From contig OW203992.1 of assembly GCA_934047225.1 (NCBI GenBank), forward strand, positions 21,193,501 to 21,257,500: a stretch of DNA of 64,000 bases. The letters are read 5' to 3'. Position 1 is the stretch's first letter. Every line of letters begins with the position of its first letter. A model generated the notes under the pieces. It saw only the letters and a list, made by a program, of their open reading frames with translations, did not search any database and was not told the DNA's origin. The stretch comes from Ypsolopha sequella. Its lineage: Eukaryota > Arthropoda > Insecta > Lepidoptera > Ypsolophidae. A program made the translations under genes and the position numbers. This document shows positions 12,362-24,254 of this stretch, in pieces.

Positions 12362-15300
12362 TGTCTAATACTTTAGGATGAGCAGAAAATCCATGTTTAC
12401 TCGTAAAAACCATAAAGTTTTATTTCTTTTTCAAAGACTCAAAGGACAGCACTAGGTTTGGAGGGAGCTTCAGCCTTTTAACCCCCCCCCCCTACTAAAC
12501 TAAACCTTATCAAATTAATATGTATCCGTAGAAAATTCCCCGAAATCTGCCTTTTTTCGCATTTGCCAGAATAGCAGCCCTGTACTAAAATAGTTGTTGA
12601 TGTCAACACGTTTGTAGGCGGAGTAAGATAATCAGTCATCGCCTGCTTCTGCCCTAGCCCTTCCTTCAACCAGTTTCGCTAGACCTACGGTAGCTTAGTT
12701 GTCTTGAAAAGATTGTGAGACAATCTTGGAAGTTTCAAAGACAGGAAGGTCAAGACGAGCTGGTCAGCCTTCAGGTGGTCACCAAATTACGTGAATGACA
12801 CGACGTTGGTCGGCCTGTTGTCATCATCGGTAGAGACGTGGTGTTTGGAGCACATATCATCATATAAATAGCGTGTTATGTCTAAAGTTCACAAACTCCG
12901 AATTAACAATACTTCAAATAACCTTCAGGAAGGTAACACAGGCGCGGTTAATTGATCAAGGAAAATAAAAGGTGAAATGGCCTTCTTTATATCTGCCAAA
13001 CGAACGACTGCCCATAAAATATTAGGCACTTTGTCTTGGAATTATCACATAAACCGGAAGGAAGACTGTGCCAGTATAAAGTTCATGGCGGTGGCATTTC
13101 GTCGTTGGCGAAGAAGGTGAATCTAGCAGAATACAGTAAACATGTATATCCAGTTCAACACTTGCCAAAGGGAGAATTGATAAATATTTCAAATAAATAT
13201 TACATATCTGAACTCAGATTTTCTCTATAACCTCGTAATATTTGTTCAAGACAGTTTAAAATTTGAGAAATCGCGCGATTTTACTGATCTTGGTGGGGCT
13301 TCATACTTTATAAAATTAGTATTTCAGCTTTAATTTTATATACTTAATACTACTTTTCAATATATTTTTTTGTAGTAAGATAAAAAGATCTATGACACCA
13401 AGCGTAGTTTTTAATTTAATGACTCAAAACAATCGCACACGATTTTTCAAGTAAAAACTTAGTATGAAATATATGGGCAAAACAATTTTAAGCTCTTAAA
13501 AATATTGTTTATTCTGAAAAATAATGTTCTATCACAATTGACTTTTTATTAAAATATATGTATACTTTCATGTAAATTTATAAATTCATGCTTAATAAAA
13601 CTAAATATTCAAAAATGTAATTTACCTAAAAAATCTTTTCACTAGGCAGTTTTTATCGATTTTCTCGAAACTTATCAAACGTTACATAAGATATTTTGGA
13701 TTTGCACCGACGATTTAGCATTTCCAATTTCTCAATACAGAGCCTAACAGTATCATCGACAAAGAAAAATTGCAAAAACACCCGGGTATCTACAAAGCGC
13801 TATAAAAAATCCCATTCCACAGTCCCCACGCCACGGCGCTATTCAGAAACAAAGCCATTGGGACAATCGTCTTTGCTACGAGTCTATGTACACTTGGATA
13901 TTTTTCACGGTAAAGGTAACACATATAAAGTTATGGGCCTCCCCCAGTTTATCGGAATATCTGAGTCGGAAATGTTTTCACGGGTACGGAGAGAAAATAT
14001 TATGTGAAAACAGTTGTCGTACACTCACCGCGGTTTATCGCCTGAAAAAGCTATACAAGAAAGTTTGTCGTTTTTGTCCAACATTTACTAAGTAATAATT
14101 GTTAAAAAATTAGCAACTCGATTCGTGATGGTTGAAATTTTGAACAAAACTATATTAAAATAAAGTTCTTATCAGCTCGCACTGCAACATGGCTGTTAGG
14201 TCAATCGCTGCGGCTAACAAGTGCGAAAATAGTGTTTTTAATTTATTTTATCTAAAATAAAATGAATTTACAAGAACTGAGAAAACCATATCATTTAATA
14301 TTATTTTGTCTAGAAGTTTTTAAATTTTTATACTGTTTAGATAAAAACTGTAGTAGTTATATTGTTACAAGTGGATAAAAAATCGAGAAATAAGGGTAAA
14401 CTTAGAATTTTCTTGCTTCACTTCTGTATATTAAAATAAAATTCAGGAAAAACCACATCACTATTTGTATCATGTAGATTACTATGTATCTTTCCTGTAT
14501 TAAAAAATGCTATAGTTACCGTATAAAATGGTTATAAAGTTACTCAGTTCAAGGTCGTTGACGTTGGGAGAAACCTTAAGGCGATTACCGTCGCCAAATT
14601 AGCAGCTCGATGTTTATCTGTATGAATATCGACGGAAACGACATTGAGATAACGTTCAAATCAGTGCACAATGCGTGGTGGCTGTTACGACGCTCGCTGC
14701 GTCCTTGAAAGGGCAAAATAGGAGAAAATAATACTTTTCACATGGGCGTCATTGTTCGATTGAATAATTCTATGTTTATAGCTATCAAGTTTATCTATTT
14801 ATCAAAGCATAAATGAATTTAATCACCTAAGCCGCTTAGGAGCAGTAGGAAATTCAAGCCAAAAAACACCATTCAGTTGAAACAATTTTTCATATAGAAG
14901 TTTTGGTGGTACGAAAAAGAAAAATGTTGCATATGTTGTCCTAGAGTTGATAATCCATAATACATTTTTTCAATATTTTTGGTTTGGCCATAAAAGAGGA
15001 GTAGGCTTTAGAAAGTACCCATTTGGCGATATTAAGGGCCTTAAGAAAAATCATTGGAACTGAAATAATATGCAGTGACTAGAATAGAGAAACGAATGCT
15101 TTGATGACCATAGAGAGGATGAATTAAAGAAGGTATACCCTCCTTCCCTCATCATCGACTAAAGATGTCTGCTTTCTAGATGCTATTGAAGTAAATTAAA
15201 CCGTCTTCAAAACTTGGCCATACGGTTTGTTTTTTGACTGTTGAAATACGTGTCCCAATATAGAAAGGAACTGGAATATATACCAATTCGGCAACGCCAA

Positions 15301-15444
15301 AACGTTCACATATTGTGCGCTTTTTTTAACATTCTCAAGAGCCCTTCTGCACCTCTGTTGTCTGGAAGAAATCGGTATAAGTGATAAGGCCGCCAATTGT
15401 TACCTTCTTCCGTAAGTTTTTTTTTTACTTGGTTTATTTATTTT
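12362..15444. other. No gene seen
   Basis: AT-rich DNA with a run of 11 cytosines at about 12481. The open frames here (for example 12478-12669, 13036-13230 and 13696-14095) have no recognisable motifs and do not look coding. The blocks near 9900-9990 and 14600-14710 share short diverged stretches (atatcgac, ataac, gcgtc), hinting at an old shared repeat. Confidence 0.4.
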
Positions 15445-15567
15445 GGTGTACAGTGGAGACTGCATCAAGCTATACACTTACAGTACGACATTAGCCCCTA
15501 CAGAGAAGAATACAAGATAGGTACAAAGTCCAATGTGTCTTAATTGATGTGGTCTCCAACGTACAAT
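15445..15567. mobile_element. Palindromic MITE, family D, copy 1
   Basis: The left end gtgtacagtggagactgcat is the inverse of the right end gtggtctccaacgtaca. The internal tagcccctacagagaagaat block recurs inverted in the copy at 23178-23292. Non-coding. Confidence 0.7.
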
Positions 15568-15964
15568 AAAGAGTATTTGTCTTGTCTCTGTATTTTGGAA
15601 CGCTTTGAATAGTAGCACAGATATCACATGGTTTGACTCCTGAAAACACCGTCGCACAACGCCCCGGTGCATTCGGCAACTATTATCTAGGGTTCGCTGG
15701 TAGAAATCTCTTTCAAGACCACCTACCTGTAAAGATTGCTTGTCTATAAACATTTTTCAGGGAAATGAAGACTGCAAATCGTAAAATTGTCCATATCATG
15801 ATCTGCCTGGGCATGTGAGCATAACTCTCCACTTCGCTCGGCTCCCCAAATTTATTTACATGTAAACCTAACTTGACTTTTGGTAAAAGATTTTCGATTT
15901 CATACTTTTCGATCTGGACAATTCTACGACGTGCCCACGACCAATATACGGTGTAAGGTAAAAT

Positions 15965-16162
15965 TTTAGAAGAAGATATGCTGAACAAATTGCCGACATA
16001 CTAAAGAAGGGCAAAGTCAAAACCACCCGGAATCTTGTATGACTAGATTGGTGGATGTAGATGTAGAAGTGGCGAAAGTCAAGAAGTGTTAGGATCGTCA
16101 CGGCTTGAATCTGTGATCTCTGCCTACCTACCTGGGAGACAGGCGTGAGTATGTACTGTTAA
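15965..16162 (-). repeat. Lepidopteran repeat, longer copy
   Basis: On the minus strand it reads acatactcacgcctgtctcc, then caggtaggtaggcagagatc, followed by a tail with ctacatctacatccaccaat. It shares the first part with 11566-11640 and with 17650-17772. Confidence 0.6.
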
Positions 16163-17649
16163 ATAAATTAACAAAATTCAAACCATCTTGTATACAGGCA
16201 TATCCATCATAATCAGAAATAAAAAGTTTTGCAACCTTTATAATTTATTTCATGAAATTGATGGTAACAAAAAGCCGAAACTACGATACCTACTCGAAGT
16301 CAGGTTAAAAATTATATATGAAAGTATAGATAAGCAAGCATAACGGTATAATTTTGTCTGTATGATTTACTGTGGCGTCAGATGTTAGCTACGAGCCCGG
16401 CACAAAAGATATTCGTTTTTTAGCCGAAGTTCGAGACAGAGAAGGAAAAGAAAGATTAGAACTACAGAAATAATGGGTTAGGGGCACGCATGTTAGGCTG
16501 GAGATTTATAAAATTGACTATTACTTATATGTGTGTAATGTCAATAATAAAAAGTATACCCAACTGATGCCAGGTCGGATCGGACCCGAAATAATAGATC
16601 TTCACATATGAAATTGCAGAAATTTTCTTACAGATTCATGAGTTCATAATTCCTGTAATTCAATACCTATTTCCATTTTTTGTTTTTTGTTTGAAAGTTG
16701 ATTTCAAGGTTTTACATCTACGTATTTAATTTTGCTTTTATTGTCAGTTTGATAACCAAAATGAAATTTTCAAAAACCATTTCCATGATAAGATTCGTAA
16801 GCAATTTTTACAGCTGACACTTTTCAAAAATTAAATTAATGTTGATGTTAGCTTAATGTTGTCTCATTCATACACAAAAGAAATGACATAGTATGGATTT
16901 TTCATTCCTAAAAAAATGCAAAATTGTTAGTACTCACTGAAAATTGAGTTTCCTTCAAATTCTCTATGGAAAACGGCAATTTCGTATTTAAAGACATATT
17001 ACTTATATCTTGAGGCTTTCATGGTATAAATGTATTTATTTAGGTTACTTATAACATGTCCATAAAACCAAATCAAGAAGCTTAAATAAAGATATAACTA
17101 TATTTTTACATAAATAATAAAAGGTATTCTACATATCATAGCTATCAGGTATGTATTAACCTCATCGAAAAGACTAAAACAAGTAAATTAATATACCTGC
17201 ACAAAACACATAGAATTTCCATATGTTCCTTAGAAAGAAAACTGCATACATAAAAACAAAGACGTTGCATAACATAAAAACAGGATGTTCTGCACGTGCC
17301 ATAAGGTCCTTTACAAGTTTCCTCAAGAAATCTTTTACCTTTGAAAAGATACCTAAGCCAAAGACAAAGATCCTATTTTTGCTTGTCAAATAACGATGGA
17401 GATACCTTTCTGAGGCTGCAAAGCTGAGCCCGAAGGTTCTAAAGGAAGGTTCAATTATTCACGGCATTGCCTTGGGGAACCACGCGGTACTGAAAGAGAT
17501 CCCTAGAGGGATACCTTAGTTCTATTTAAACGGAAAGCGATCGTCGAGATCACCGGTTTCGTGGATCTGAAATTCTGCGTGAATTTTATTGGGAATGAGT
17601 GAAATTAACATTATTTTGATAACACACAACACAAAACCTAAAATAATGG
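16163..17649. other. No gene seen
   Basis: AT-rich sequence without recognisable coding or structured elements. Confidence 0.4.
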
Positions 17650-17772
17650 TAAAGAGCTTGAAAGACTAGATTGATGGAAGTGGAAGAGGAGAAGCGGTGT
17701 GTCAGAATCGTAGCATATGGAAATATGTAGTCTCTACCTACCTCTCTAGAAGACAGGCGTGAGGATTTGCTC
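17650..17772 (-). repeat. Lepidopteran repeat, third copy
   Basis: On the plus strand it holds gactagattgatggaagtgg and agaagacaggcgtgaggatt, the diverged counterpart of 15965-16162. Confidence 0.55.
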
Positions 17773-17999
17773 ATCAAATATGCATGATACTTTAAATTGT
17801 CAGCAGTTTTGTAAATTATAATGTTTTGTAAAAGTAACATTATTATCGAATTGAACAAAACTTGTGGATAAAACATGATTATTGCAAAACGGCTCAATAA
17901 CTATTTTTGATCGGAATAGTAAAATAATTATTGATAAGCAAAAAGAATTACGTAAAATACTTGCAGCAACAATTAAAAATAAAATGCAAAATGAAATTT

Positions 18000-18071
18000 G
18001 GGCTCGTCCGGGATTTGAACCCGGGACCTCTCGCACCCTAAGCGAAAATCATACCCCTAGACCAACGAGCC
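18000..18071 (-). tRNA. tRNA-Pro, anticodon AGG
   Basis: The minus strand folds into a complete 72-nt cloverleaf. The acceptor arm pairs GGCTCGT with ACGAGCC, the D arm holds GGTCTAGGGGTATGATT, and the T arm is CCGGG-TTCAAAT-CCCGG. The anticodon loop is TTAGGGT, with anticodon AGG at 18039-18037 reading proline codons. The first anticodon-stem pair is T-G instead of the C-G seen in the sister gene at 25947, which is still tolerable as a wobble. No intron. T-runs after the 3' end (17990 downward) can serve as the RNA polymerase III terminator. Confidence 0.95.
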
Positions 18072-18774
18072 AACTGATGTACATTACGAAAATATAGATA
18101 ATGTTGTTCATAATACTACGATATTAATAATGATAAGATAAAATAAATTTTATCAAAAATGATATCATACACGAAGTATGTGCAGATCTTAATTAAAAAT
18201 ATTATTTTATTTATTATTTGGTGCGGGGGCAAAAATATGTCGAAAATAAATGTTTCATTGTTTTTTTTTTGTAAACTAACCTACATAAAGCTAAGCTAAA
18301 TCTTACAAAAAGCTAAATATATAACAAGAACAGGATAGCTCTAAGTATTTTAACAAGATAAAACACCGCCATCTGTTGCCTAGTAGGAGAACTATATTTA
18401 GTTTAGCTAGCTTTGTTGAGCTACATTGTCTTTTACAGTCTCAGAGGAAATTATGGCCATTATAAAAATCTGCTATACTTTTTTAATACAAGAACCTACC
18501 TATAAATAAACCACGTGCAACTAATAATGTTCTAAACATGGTAAAATACTAGAGTCTACCTTCGTTTCAAAATTGAGATCAATCCACATCTCCGAGTCGT
18601 CTGCATAAATTAGTTATTGGCCCACATAGACGATACACCTACATTTATTGACAAGACAAAAACTAGTAACAGAAGATGGATTGTTTACTTATTTTCCATA
18701 ATTGTAACGACCGAAACTGAAGGAGACTTAATACTATCTATTAATAAATAATTGCCAAGGACGTTAAAATATCC
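18072..18774. other. No gene seen
   Basis: AT-rich spacer between the tRNA and a LINE tail; nothing recognisable. Confidence 0.4.
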
Positions 18775-19263
18775 TAGTACATGGACCGACACAAATATGA
18801 CACCCGTAACAAAGAAAAAATTGTTTTACCGAAAACAAGACTAAGCAAAACGCAAAAACAGGGACTTTATAACAAAATTGTTATGTACAATAAATTGCCA
18901 TTAGAAATAACCAGACTTCCGCTAGCGGATTTTAAAATTAAATTAAAATTTTATTTTGAATCAAATCCGTTTTATTCAATAAATGAGTACATTGCTAAGC
19001 AATTGAATAAATGTTCATTCTCTCTTTGATATAATTATATAATCTCGTCGACAAATCATTTCCAATTATATTTAACAATTCATATTCTATTGACATAACT
19101 TTTAAATTTAGTTTTGTAACTAATTTTAATTTAGCATACTTATTAAACCTATCTTATCATTTATCATTAAGATACATATACTCGTATGTAATATTTGACA
19201 TGCCTCATGTAACATTCTCTGTTATAATGGTCAATAAATGAATTACTGATTACTGATTGCTGA
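18775..19263 (+). mobile_element. 5'-truncated non-LTR retrotransposon, 3' end
   Basis: The frame at 18781-19029 contains HKYDTRNKEKIVLPKTRLSK, YNKLPLEI and FKIKLKFYF, ending in PFYSINEYI. This is the typical last part of a reverse-transcriptase polyprotein of CR1/Jockey-like LINEs. About 210 bp of 3' UTR follow, ending in a short repeat of attactg units at 19242-19263, as in LINE tails. The rest of the element is missing, as expected from 5' truncation at insertion. Confidence 0.7.
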
Positions 19264-19702
19264 TATCCCGGACAGTTTCGCTAACAAACAACTGGAGCAC
19301 CCCTAGTAAGCCGACCCGCTTGTACGCACGAGCCCGGGCACGCACACATTCACATCATAGTAAGCCAATTTCCATAGTAAGTCCACTCACACACTTACAT
19401 AACAGCCGCCATTGCTATGCTTCAGTAGTTACTTAGCTGCGAATCCGTCCGCCTTTTTTTACGTTCGTGATAATTGCAAACAGTTTCGAAAAATATGGAA
19501 ACAAAAGAAATATAAAAAGAAATGTATGTAATTCAGGAATTGTTATATACTCCTACAAATTTATAAAATGCTTTTGGTTGATTTAGTTGATTTTGGAAAT
19601 GTATATAATTATTTATAATGATGAGAGAGGGAGGAGATATTATTTATTCATTTGATTTTTGCCTATGTTACAAATTTATAATACAACAAAACCCGCCATA
19701 AC

Positions 19703-20412
19703 ACTTATATTCAAAATTTACTCATTAGTTCCTCAACAAAACCTTATTTTGTCACCTATCTTTTGTGTAAACTGTCATAGCAATGTTTCCATTGGTTTCT
19801 GTAAATTAGAATTTAAAAAATTTAAAACTTCAAAATTCTATTTTACAGAAACCAATGGAAACTTTGCTTCGGCAGCACAATACGGTAATAAGGTTGGAAC
19901 TACTGAGTAAATTTTGAATATAAGTGTTCTGTTTCGATTAAGGCGATATGTAAAAGTTTTATCTTCCCTGTTACTCCATATGCGAAAAAACCCTCAGTGC
20001 GACAGGGACGGATTCGTGGAAAAGTAGCGAAAAGTCAGTTTTTTATTAATATAAAATGTACTAAAGTTACTATCAAAATTTCGTTTAAACAGGTCCTAGA
20101 TACCGTTAAAACCCATCTAATAAAATATAATTGCTGTCCATATGTCATTCTAAATTGTAAAACCAGAAGAATTGGTGTCGAAAAAGACCTCATTTCAATA
20201 AATATTTCTATCGAGCCGAATTTCTCCAATTACGTTTCTGTTTTAACAAATCCCTAGAAAAAGATTTCAAAAATAATATACAAATTTATCAAAATAATAC
20301 ATTATTTACTGAAGTAGATACGCAAGTTCTCAAAGTGTCGAAATTTTTTTTCCGTAGCGCCTTAATAAAAAAAGGCGGGTTTTTCACAATCCGGCTGCTA
20401 AACCGTTCTTAA
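19703..20412. mobile_element. Family A MITE carrying a nested insertion
   Basis: Has the family A blocks in the same order as 4702-5067: ttcaaaatttactcattag, then cctcaacaaaacctt, ggtttctgtaaattagaatt, its inverse, and a right end with cacaatccggctgctaaacc. The left terminus is lost. The right arm is split at 19941 by a 421-bp insertion ending at 20361. Confidence 0.65.
19941..20361. mobile_element. Nested non-autonomous element with 3-bp TTA duplication
   Basis: The left end aggcgatatgtaaaagtttt and the inverse of the right end (ggcgctacggaaaa) agree at most of the first 14 positions. TTA precedes (19938-19940) and follows (20362-20364). A 3-bp TWA duplication suggests the PIF/Harbinger superfamily. 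Outside it, the family A sequence resumes. The 86-codon frame inside (19997-20257) has no recognisable motif. Confidence 0.6.
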
Positions 20413-21022
20413 CAAAAATTCACGCTTTTCGATTCTACTCAATTCATGTAGATACTTCAAGATGTCCTGTCTCTCTTCACGGCTCATAGCTTGAGCGTCA
20501 AACAAGATTATCCGACAGGCTAGATGAGACGCAAGAAATTAGGCCAACTTGTTATAGCTTATATTGACTTGATAACCTTCCAAGAAATTATTAATCGGAC
20601 GAATAAAAACATAATTAGCGACATCAAGTGTCCCGAATAAATACCAAAGCGTGCGACTAAAATACTGAGTGGGCGAATTTAAAGTATGAAATCGAAAATA
20701 TTTCACAAAAAGTCAAAAAATAGGTGCGACGACGAGCGAAGCGAGGAGGGGCGTGTTAGGTTTACATGTAAGATAAAATAAGGAACCGAGTGAAGCGGAG
20801 CGGAGCGAGGCTAAAATAGAAAACTGTTCGCCCGAAAATTATTTAACTCAACTCATCCCGCTAGTTTAAATACTACCCTAATTATACTAGTGTTTTTCAA
20901 AAACGTTTTCTTAATATTGGACATCACATCACATGCTGAGTTGCGGCCTATTCGGTGGCGATGAAAGCATGAGAATGTATATATTATAGAATTAAATGAG
21001 ACTTGAGGATAATTCATGATTT
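20413..21022. other. No gene; agcgaagcgagg-rich repeat block
   Basis: 20720-20815 contains repeated agcgaagcgagg / agtgaagcggagcggagcga motifs, typical of dispersed insect repeats. Otherwise nothing recognisable. Confidence 0.4.
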
Positions 21023-21445
21023 ATATAAAAACGGCTCACCTCAATACGTGTTATGATCGGGAAAGCCGACCAGTTTCAGCAGATTTAGACTGCCTTCATC
21101 TGGGCGAGTAAAGACGTTTACGCGACGACGTTACGCCTCACACTGCGGGCTGCGGCTCGCAGGGCTCGGGATGACATCGATGCAGATGGTATTGGTGGTC
21201 GGACCGGTAGGGCGTCCGCACAATTAGTTACTTCCGGGCTTGCGTTATTATTTACCGGAGTGACACCAAACAACGATAAACACGCGGAACTTATAGTATC
21301 TACGTCACTTTCAGTAAAGTCTGTGAGTGATCCGGTAACTGTTTTTAGCACAGGTTTCCACACCGCGGGCAAAGCCCATCTAAATCTGCTGAAACTGGTC
21401 GGCTTTCCCGATCATAACACGTATTGAGGTGAGCCGTTTTTATAT
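21023..21445. mobile_element. Fold-back element with 67-bp identical arms and GC-rich core
   Basis: The left arm begins atataaaaacggctcacctc and runs to cagatttaga (21023-21089). The same 67 bases recur inverted, without mismatch, at 21379-21445. The ~290-bp core is clearly richer in G and C than anything nearby and is open on both strands. The plus-strand frame from about 21092 to 21429 has no stop and no ATG. The minus-strand frame 21372-21118 has 84 codons and starts with ATG. I do not recognise either translation. Each arm contains a TATA-like tatataaaa. Arm identity implies a young insertion or active correction. Confidence 0.75.
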
Positions 21446-22202
21446 AATGTATATATTGCTCTTATTTGTAATTTTTTTACTATAATACAGTTAGTTATAA
21501 GCATTAATGTATCATTTTATCCGTGTTACTGTCTTGTGTTTTTCACTCTTCACAGAATAAATGTTTTTCTTTATTTCTTTATCAAAATAAGGCAAAGGCG
21601 GATCAACATGTTGCACTAAAATAGGTAAAGTAACATGCACAGAGCACTTATTTAAATTAGCGCAAATTGAAATGACTCCGCAGAGAGCAATCTACTAGTT
21701 GTACTTGCGAAAAAAAGGTACCACTCATTGCATATTTATTTATCTTCTGAGATATCAAATAAACCGAGAACTACTCAACTAATTTGGATCGAGTTTTCTC
21801 CTGTCGGTAGATGATCAACCCCGAAAACCGTGTAAAAAATTACTACCTACGAAGTTGGGTTGAGAAAATCAACGACGTTACTACACATTCGAAAATTGCT
21901 TTAGTTCCCTAACGGACCGCATTGAAACTTTTGCAACGGGCTGGATTTTTCGCAGGTCCTATATACATATAGGGATTTCAAAAATAACTACATACGTATT
22001 ATATACGCACAATTACAGAAATAAAATCACAGTTCACACTCGAGAACACCCTTGATACCCCCTCGGGCATTCATGGGGTGTCAAAGGTGTTCTCAGTTGT
22101 GAACTGTGTTATAGGCGCAGTCCACACTTGGTACACCCGCTTTTCACACACCCGCTGCCACAGTAGCGGTCGAAATATAGCAAATATGTGATTCATTACA
22201 TT
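21446..22202. other. No gene; small hairpin at 22028-22108
   Basis: Mostly AT-rich. 22028-22108 is an imperfect palindrome (acagttcacactcgagaaca against its inverse tgttctcagttgtgaactgt) of the size of a very small MITE. Confidence 0.45.
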
Positions 22203-22457
22203 ACAATTCCCATAGCTTAATTTCTAAAAGTTTTTTTTTTCATTCTTTTTTCAGGGAATATACGTCATTTTAGGCCATAGTTTTCATTATTTTGGTATAT
22301 AAATCAACCATTATTTTCTAAAGATTTTTTAAAGAATTGTCCGATATGACGTCACTTGAGAATTTTAGACATTATACTGATTGTGATGTGTGATTGCTTA
22401 TAAAAAAGTGGTCTATCTTTGTCTGTCCACTCATCTGTCATCCATCTGTCAAATTAG
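22203..22457 (+). repeat. Dispersed repeat, copy 1 of 2
   Basis: Holds cccatagcttaatttctaaa, catagttttcattattttgg and aattgtccgatatgacgtca, all recurring in inverse order at 52551-52771. Non-coding; class unknown. Confidence 0.7.
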
Positions 22458-22689
22458 TCGGATGCAAATTATTATAAATTTATCTTGATAGCAAAGGACT
22501 CATTCGTAAACAGCCATTTCTCAAGTGACGTCACACAAAGGCAAATGGAAGTTGCAGCTTTTTCGTAAAAAATATTCATCATCATGGGTTTTTTTAGACC
22601 ACAAGTTCTAAAATACGGCTTAATAAACTTAAATCTCGAAATGGTTTCCAAATTAATTTCCATCCATCCATCATCAGTCTTTTTTTTTT

Positions 22690-23105
22690 CGTGTACTGTT
22701 GGAAATAAGCCTTTCCAAGATTTCGCCACTCTTGGCGGTCCTCTTGGAAGTAATGCCCATACTCACACACGCTGGGCAGGCGGGTTGGTGAGCGCGGTGC
22801 CGCAACCCTCGCACCAGTGACGCCGCTGCCCGTCACCAGTCTGTTTTATAAAAGGCTCGTCTGTTGTGAATGGATATACCGCCATCAATCGGTCCCAGGC
22901 ATGGTGGGCCACCTGGTTTTATGCCTGTTCGAGAGCTGTCCTCTTACTCTCCCCCGAATAACTTCGAGGGGGTTTCCAAGTAAGATGGTGATACCTCCAC
23001 AGTCGAGCCCGGCATCAGCTCTACCACCTATATCTCATTACGACACCCCTTAGAGTATTGGGTTGGTGCTATTCTACTCTACCGGTCACCACACGGCAAA
23101 CATAA
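22690..23105 (-). mobile_element. RTE-like LINE remnant
   Basis: On the minus strand, around 22760-22695, the frame reads EDRQEWRNLGKAYFQQYT, the usual closing block of RTE-type LINE polyproteins. The upstream DNA (to 23105) carries ggtgtcgtaatgagatatag and gtgtggtgaccggtagagta, which I know from moth LINE-derived repeats. It is out of frame and heavily decayed. Confidence 0.5.
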
Positions 23106-23177
23106 TTTAATCTATGCCAATTATAACAAAATATTTTGATCACGTAACTCTACCCCGTCCATGTCAGTGGGTCGCAG

Positions 23178-23292
23178 TGTACAGTGGAGACCACATCAAG
23201 ACACATTGGACTTTGTACCTATCTTATATTCTTCACTATAGGGGCTAATTTCGTACTGCAAGTGTATAGCTTGATGAGGTCTCCACTGTACG
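23178..23292. mobile_element. Palindromic MITE, family D, copy 2
   Basis: Inverted relative to 15445-15567. The ends gtgtacagtggagaccacat and gaggtctccactgtac pair, and the internal gacacattggactttgtacc block is shared. Confidence 0.7.
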
Positions 23293-23601
23293 TGTACAGA
23301 AATAATGAACAGCTAGACATACCCTAGGGCATATATTGTAGCACCCTTATTTAGAACTAGGCTATCGTTATAAACTGGGTTTGGCTGTTTTAGGGTTCAG
23401 CCCCAAAGGCTAAAAAGAAACCATTATGGTGAGACTTCGTTGTCCGTCAAAGTATGATGATGAACGACAGTTTGGTAAATAAGTAACCAAAACTTTTTTT
23501 TTCGCAATTAATACACTCACTCAATATTATTATTGAATGAAATTTATTATTTTTATTATATAAGGTTAAATAATATTAGTTGGCGAAACTCAAAACATAT
23601 A

Positions 23602-23835
23602 CAAGGTGACTTTTTGATCATCGTCCAAATTCATACTGTAGATTTGGTAAGTGATCAGCATCATGAATCGATAACAATTTTTGTGAAATTCGTAAAATGA
23701 AACTTCGACTTCCTATAGAAATTCACTCCCAGTCCTGAGTGAATCACTATGGGAGTCAAAATTTCATTTTTAGAATTTTACGATCACTTACCAAGGCTCC
23801 AGTATGAATTTGGACGATGTTCATAAATTCACCTT
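23602..23835. mobile_element. Palindromic MITE, family E, copy 1
   Basis: Ends caaggtga...tcaccttg. The arms include atcgtccaaattcatactg and its inverse ccagtatgaatttggacgat. The centre contains a second dyad (ttcactcccagtcctgagtg). A copy with the same layout lies at 26484-26745. Confidence 0.75.
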
Positions 23836-24254
23836 GCATAAACATGTTTGTATGGGAGCTAAGCAAAATTCGTAACCTTTTTTCACTTCCTCCCATACAA
23901 ATTGCCCGATCAGTTGACTGGTCCAGTATGGAAAGGTGAAAACAAATTTTAAGAATTTTGCACAATCCTAATAGACATGTTCTACATATGTTTCAAATTT
24001 CGCCAACTAATTTAATTTAAACTTGTATAGTTATCTCCATAGTTATACATGATTGATTAAATGATTACTTAAAGATTAAAGAAAAATATAATAAGAAATT
24101 TACATAAACAAATGAAATTAAAAACATATTACAATAATCCTTACTAAATCTAACCACGATATACATACATAAACCTACCTTTTTCATTTATTTGATACAA
24201 TCAACTCTATCCTTTTTTTATAATAAAAAGTTGTGGGTATGATATTAAATACTA

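Noticed and set aside
13696..14095. Overlapping open frames of 69-103 codons
   Set aside because: Two frames open at once, no recognisable domain, no codon pattern; not supported as a gene.
17882..18097. Open frame across the tRNA gene
   Set aside because: The sequence is a complete tRNA-Pro on the other strand; the frame is accidental.
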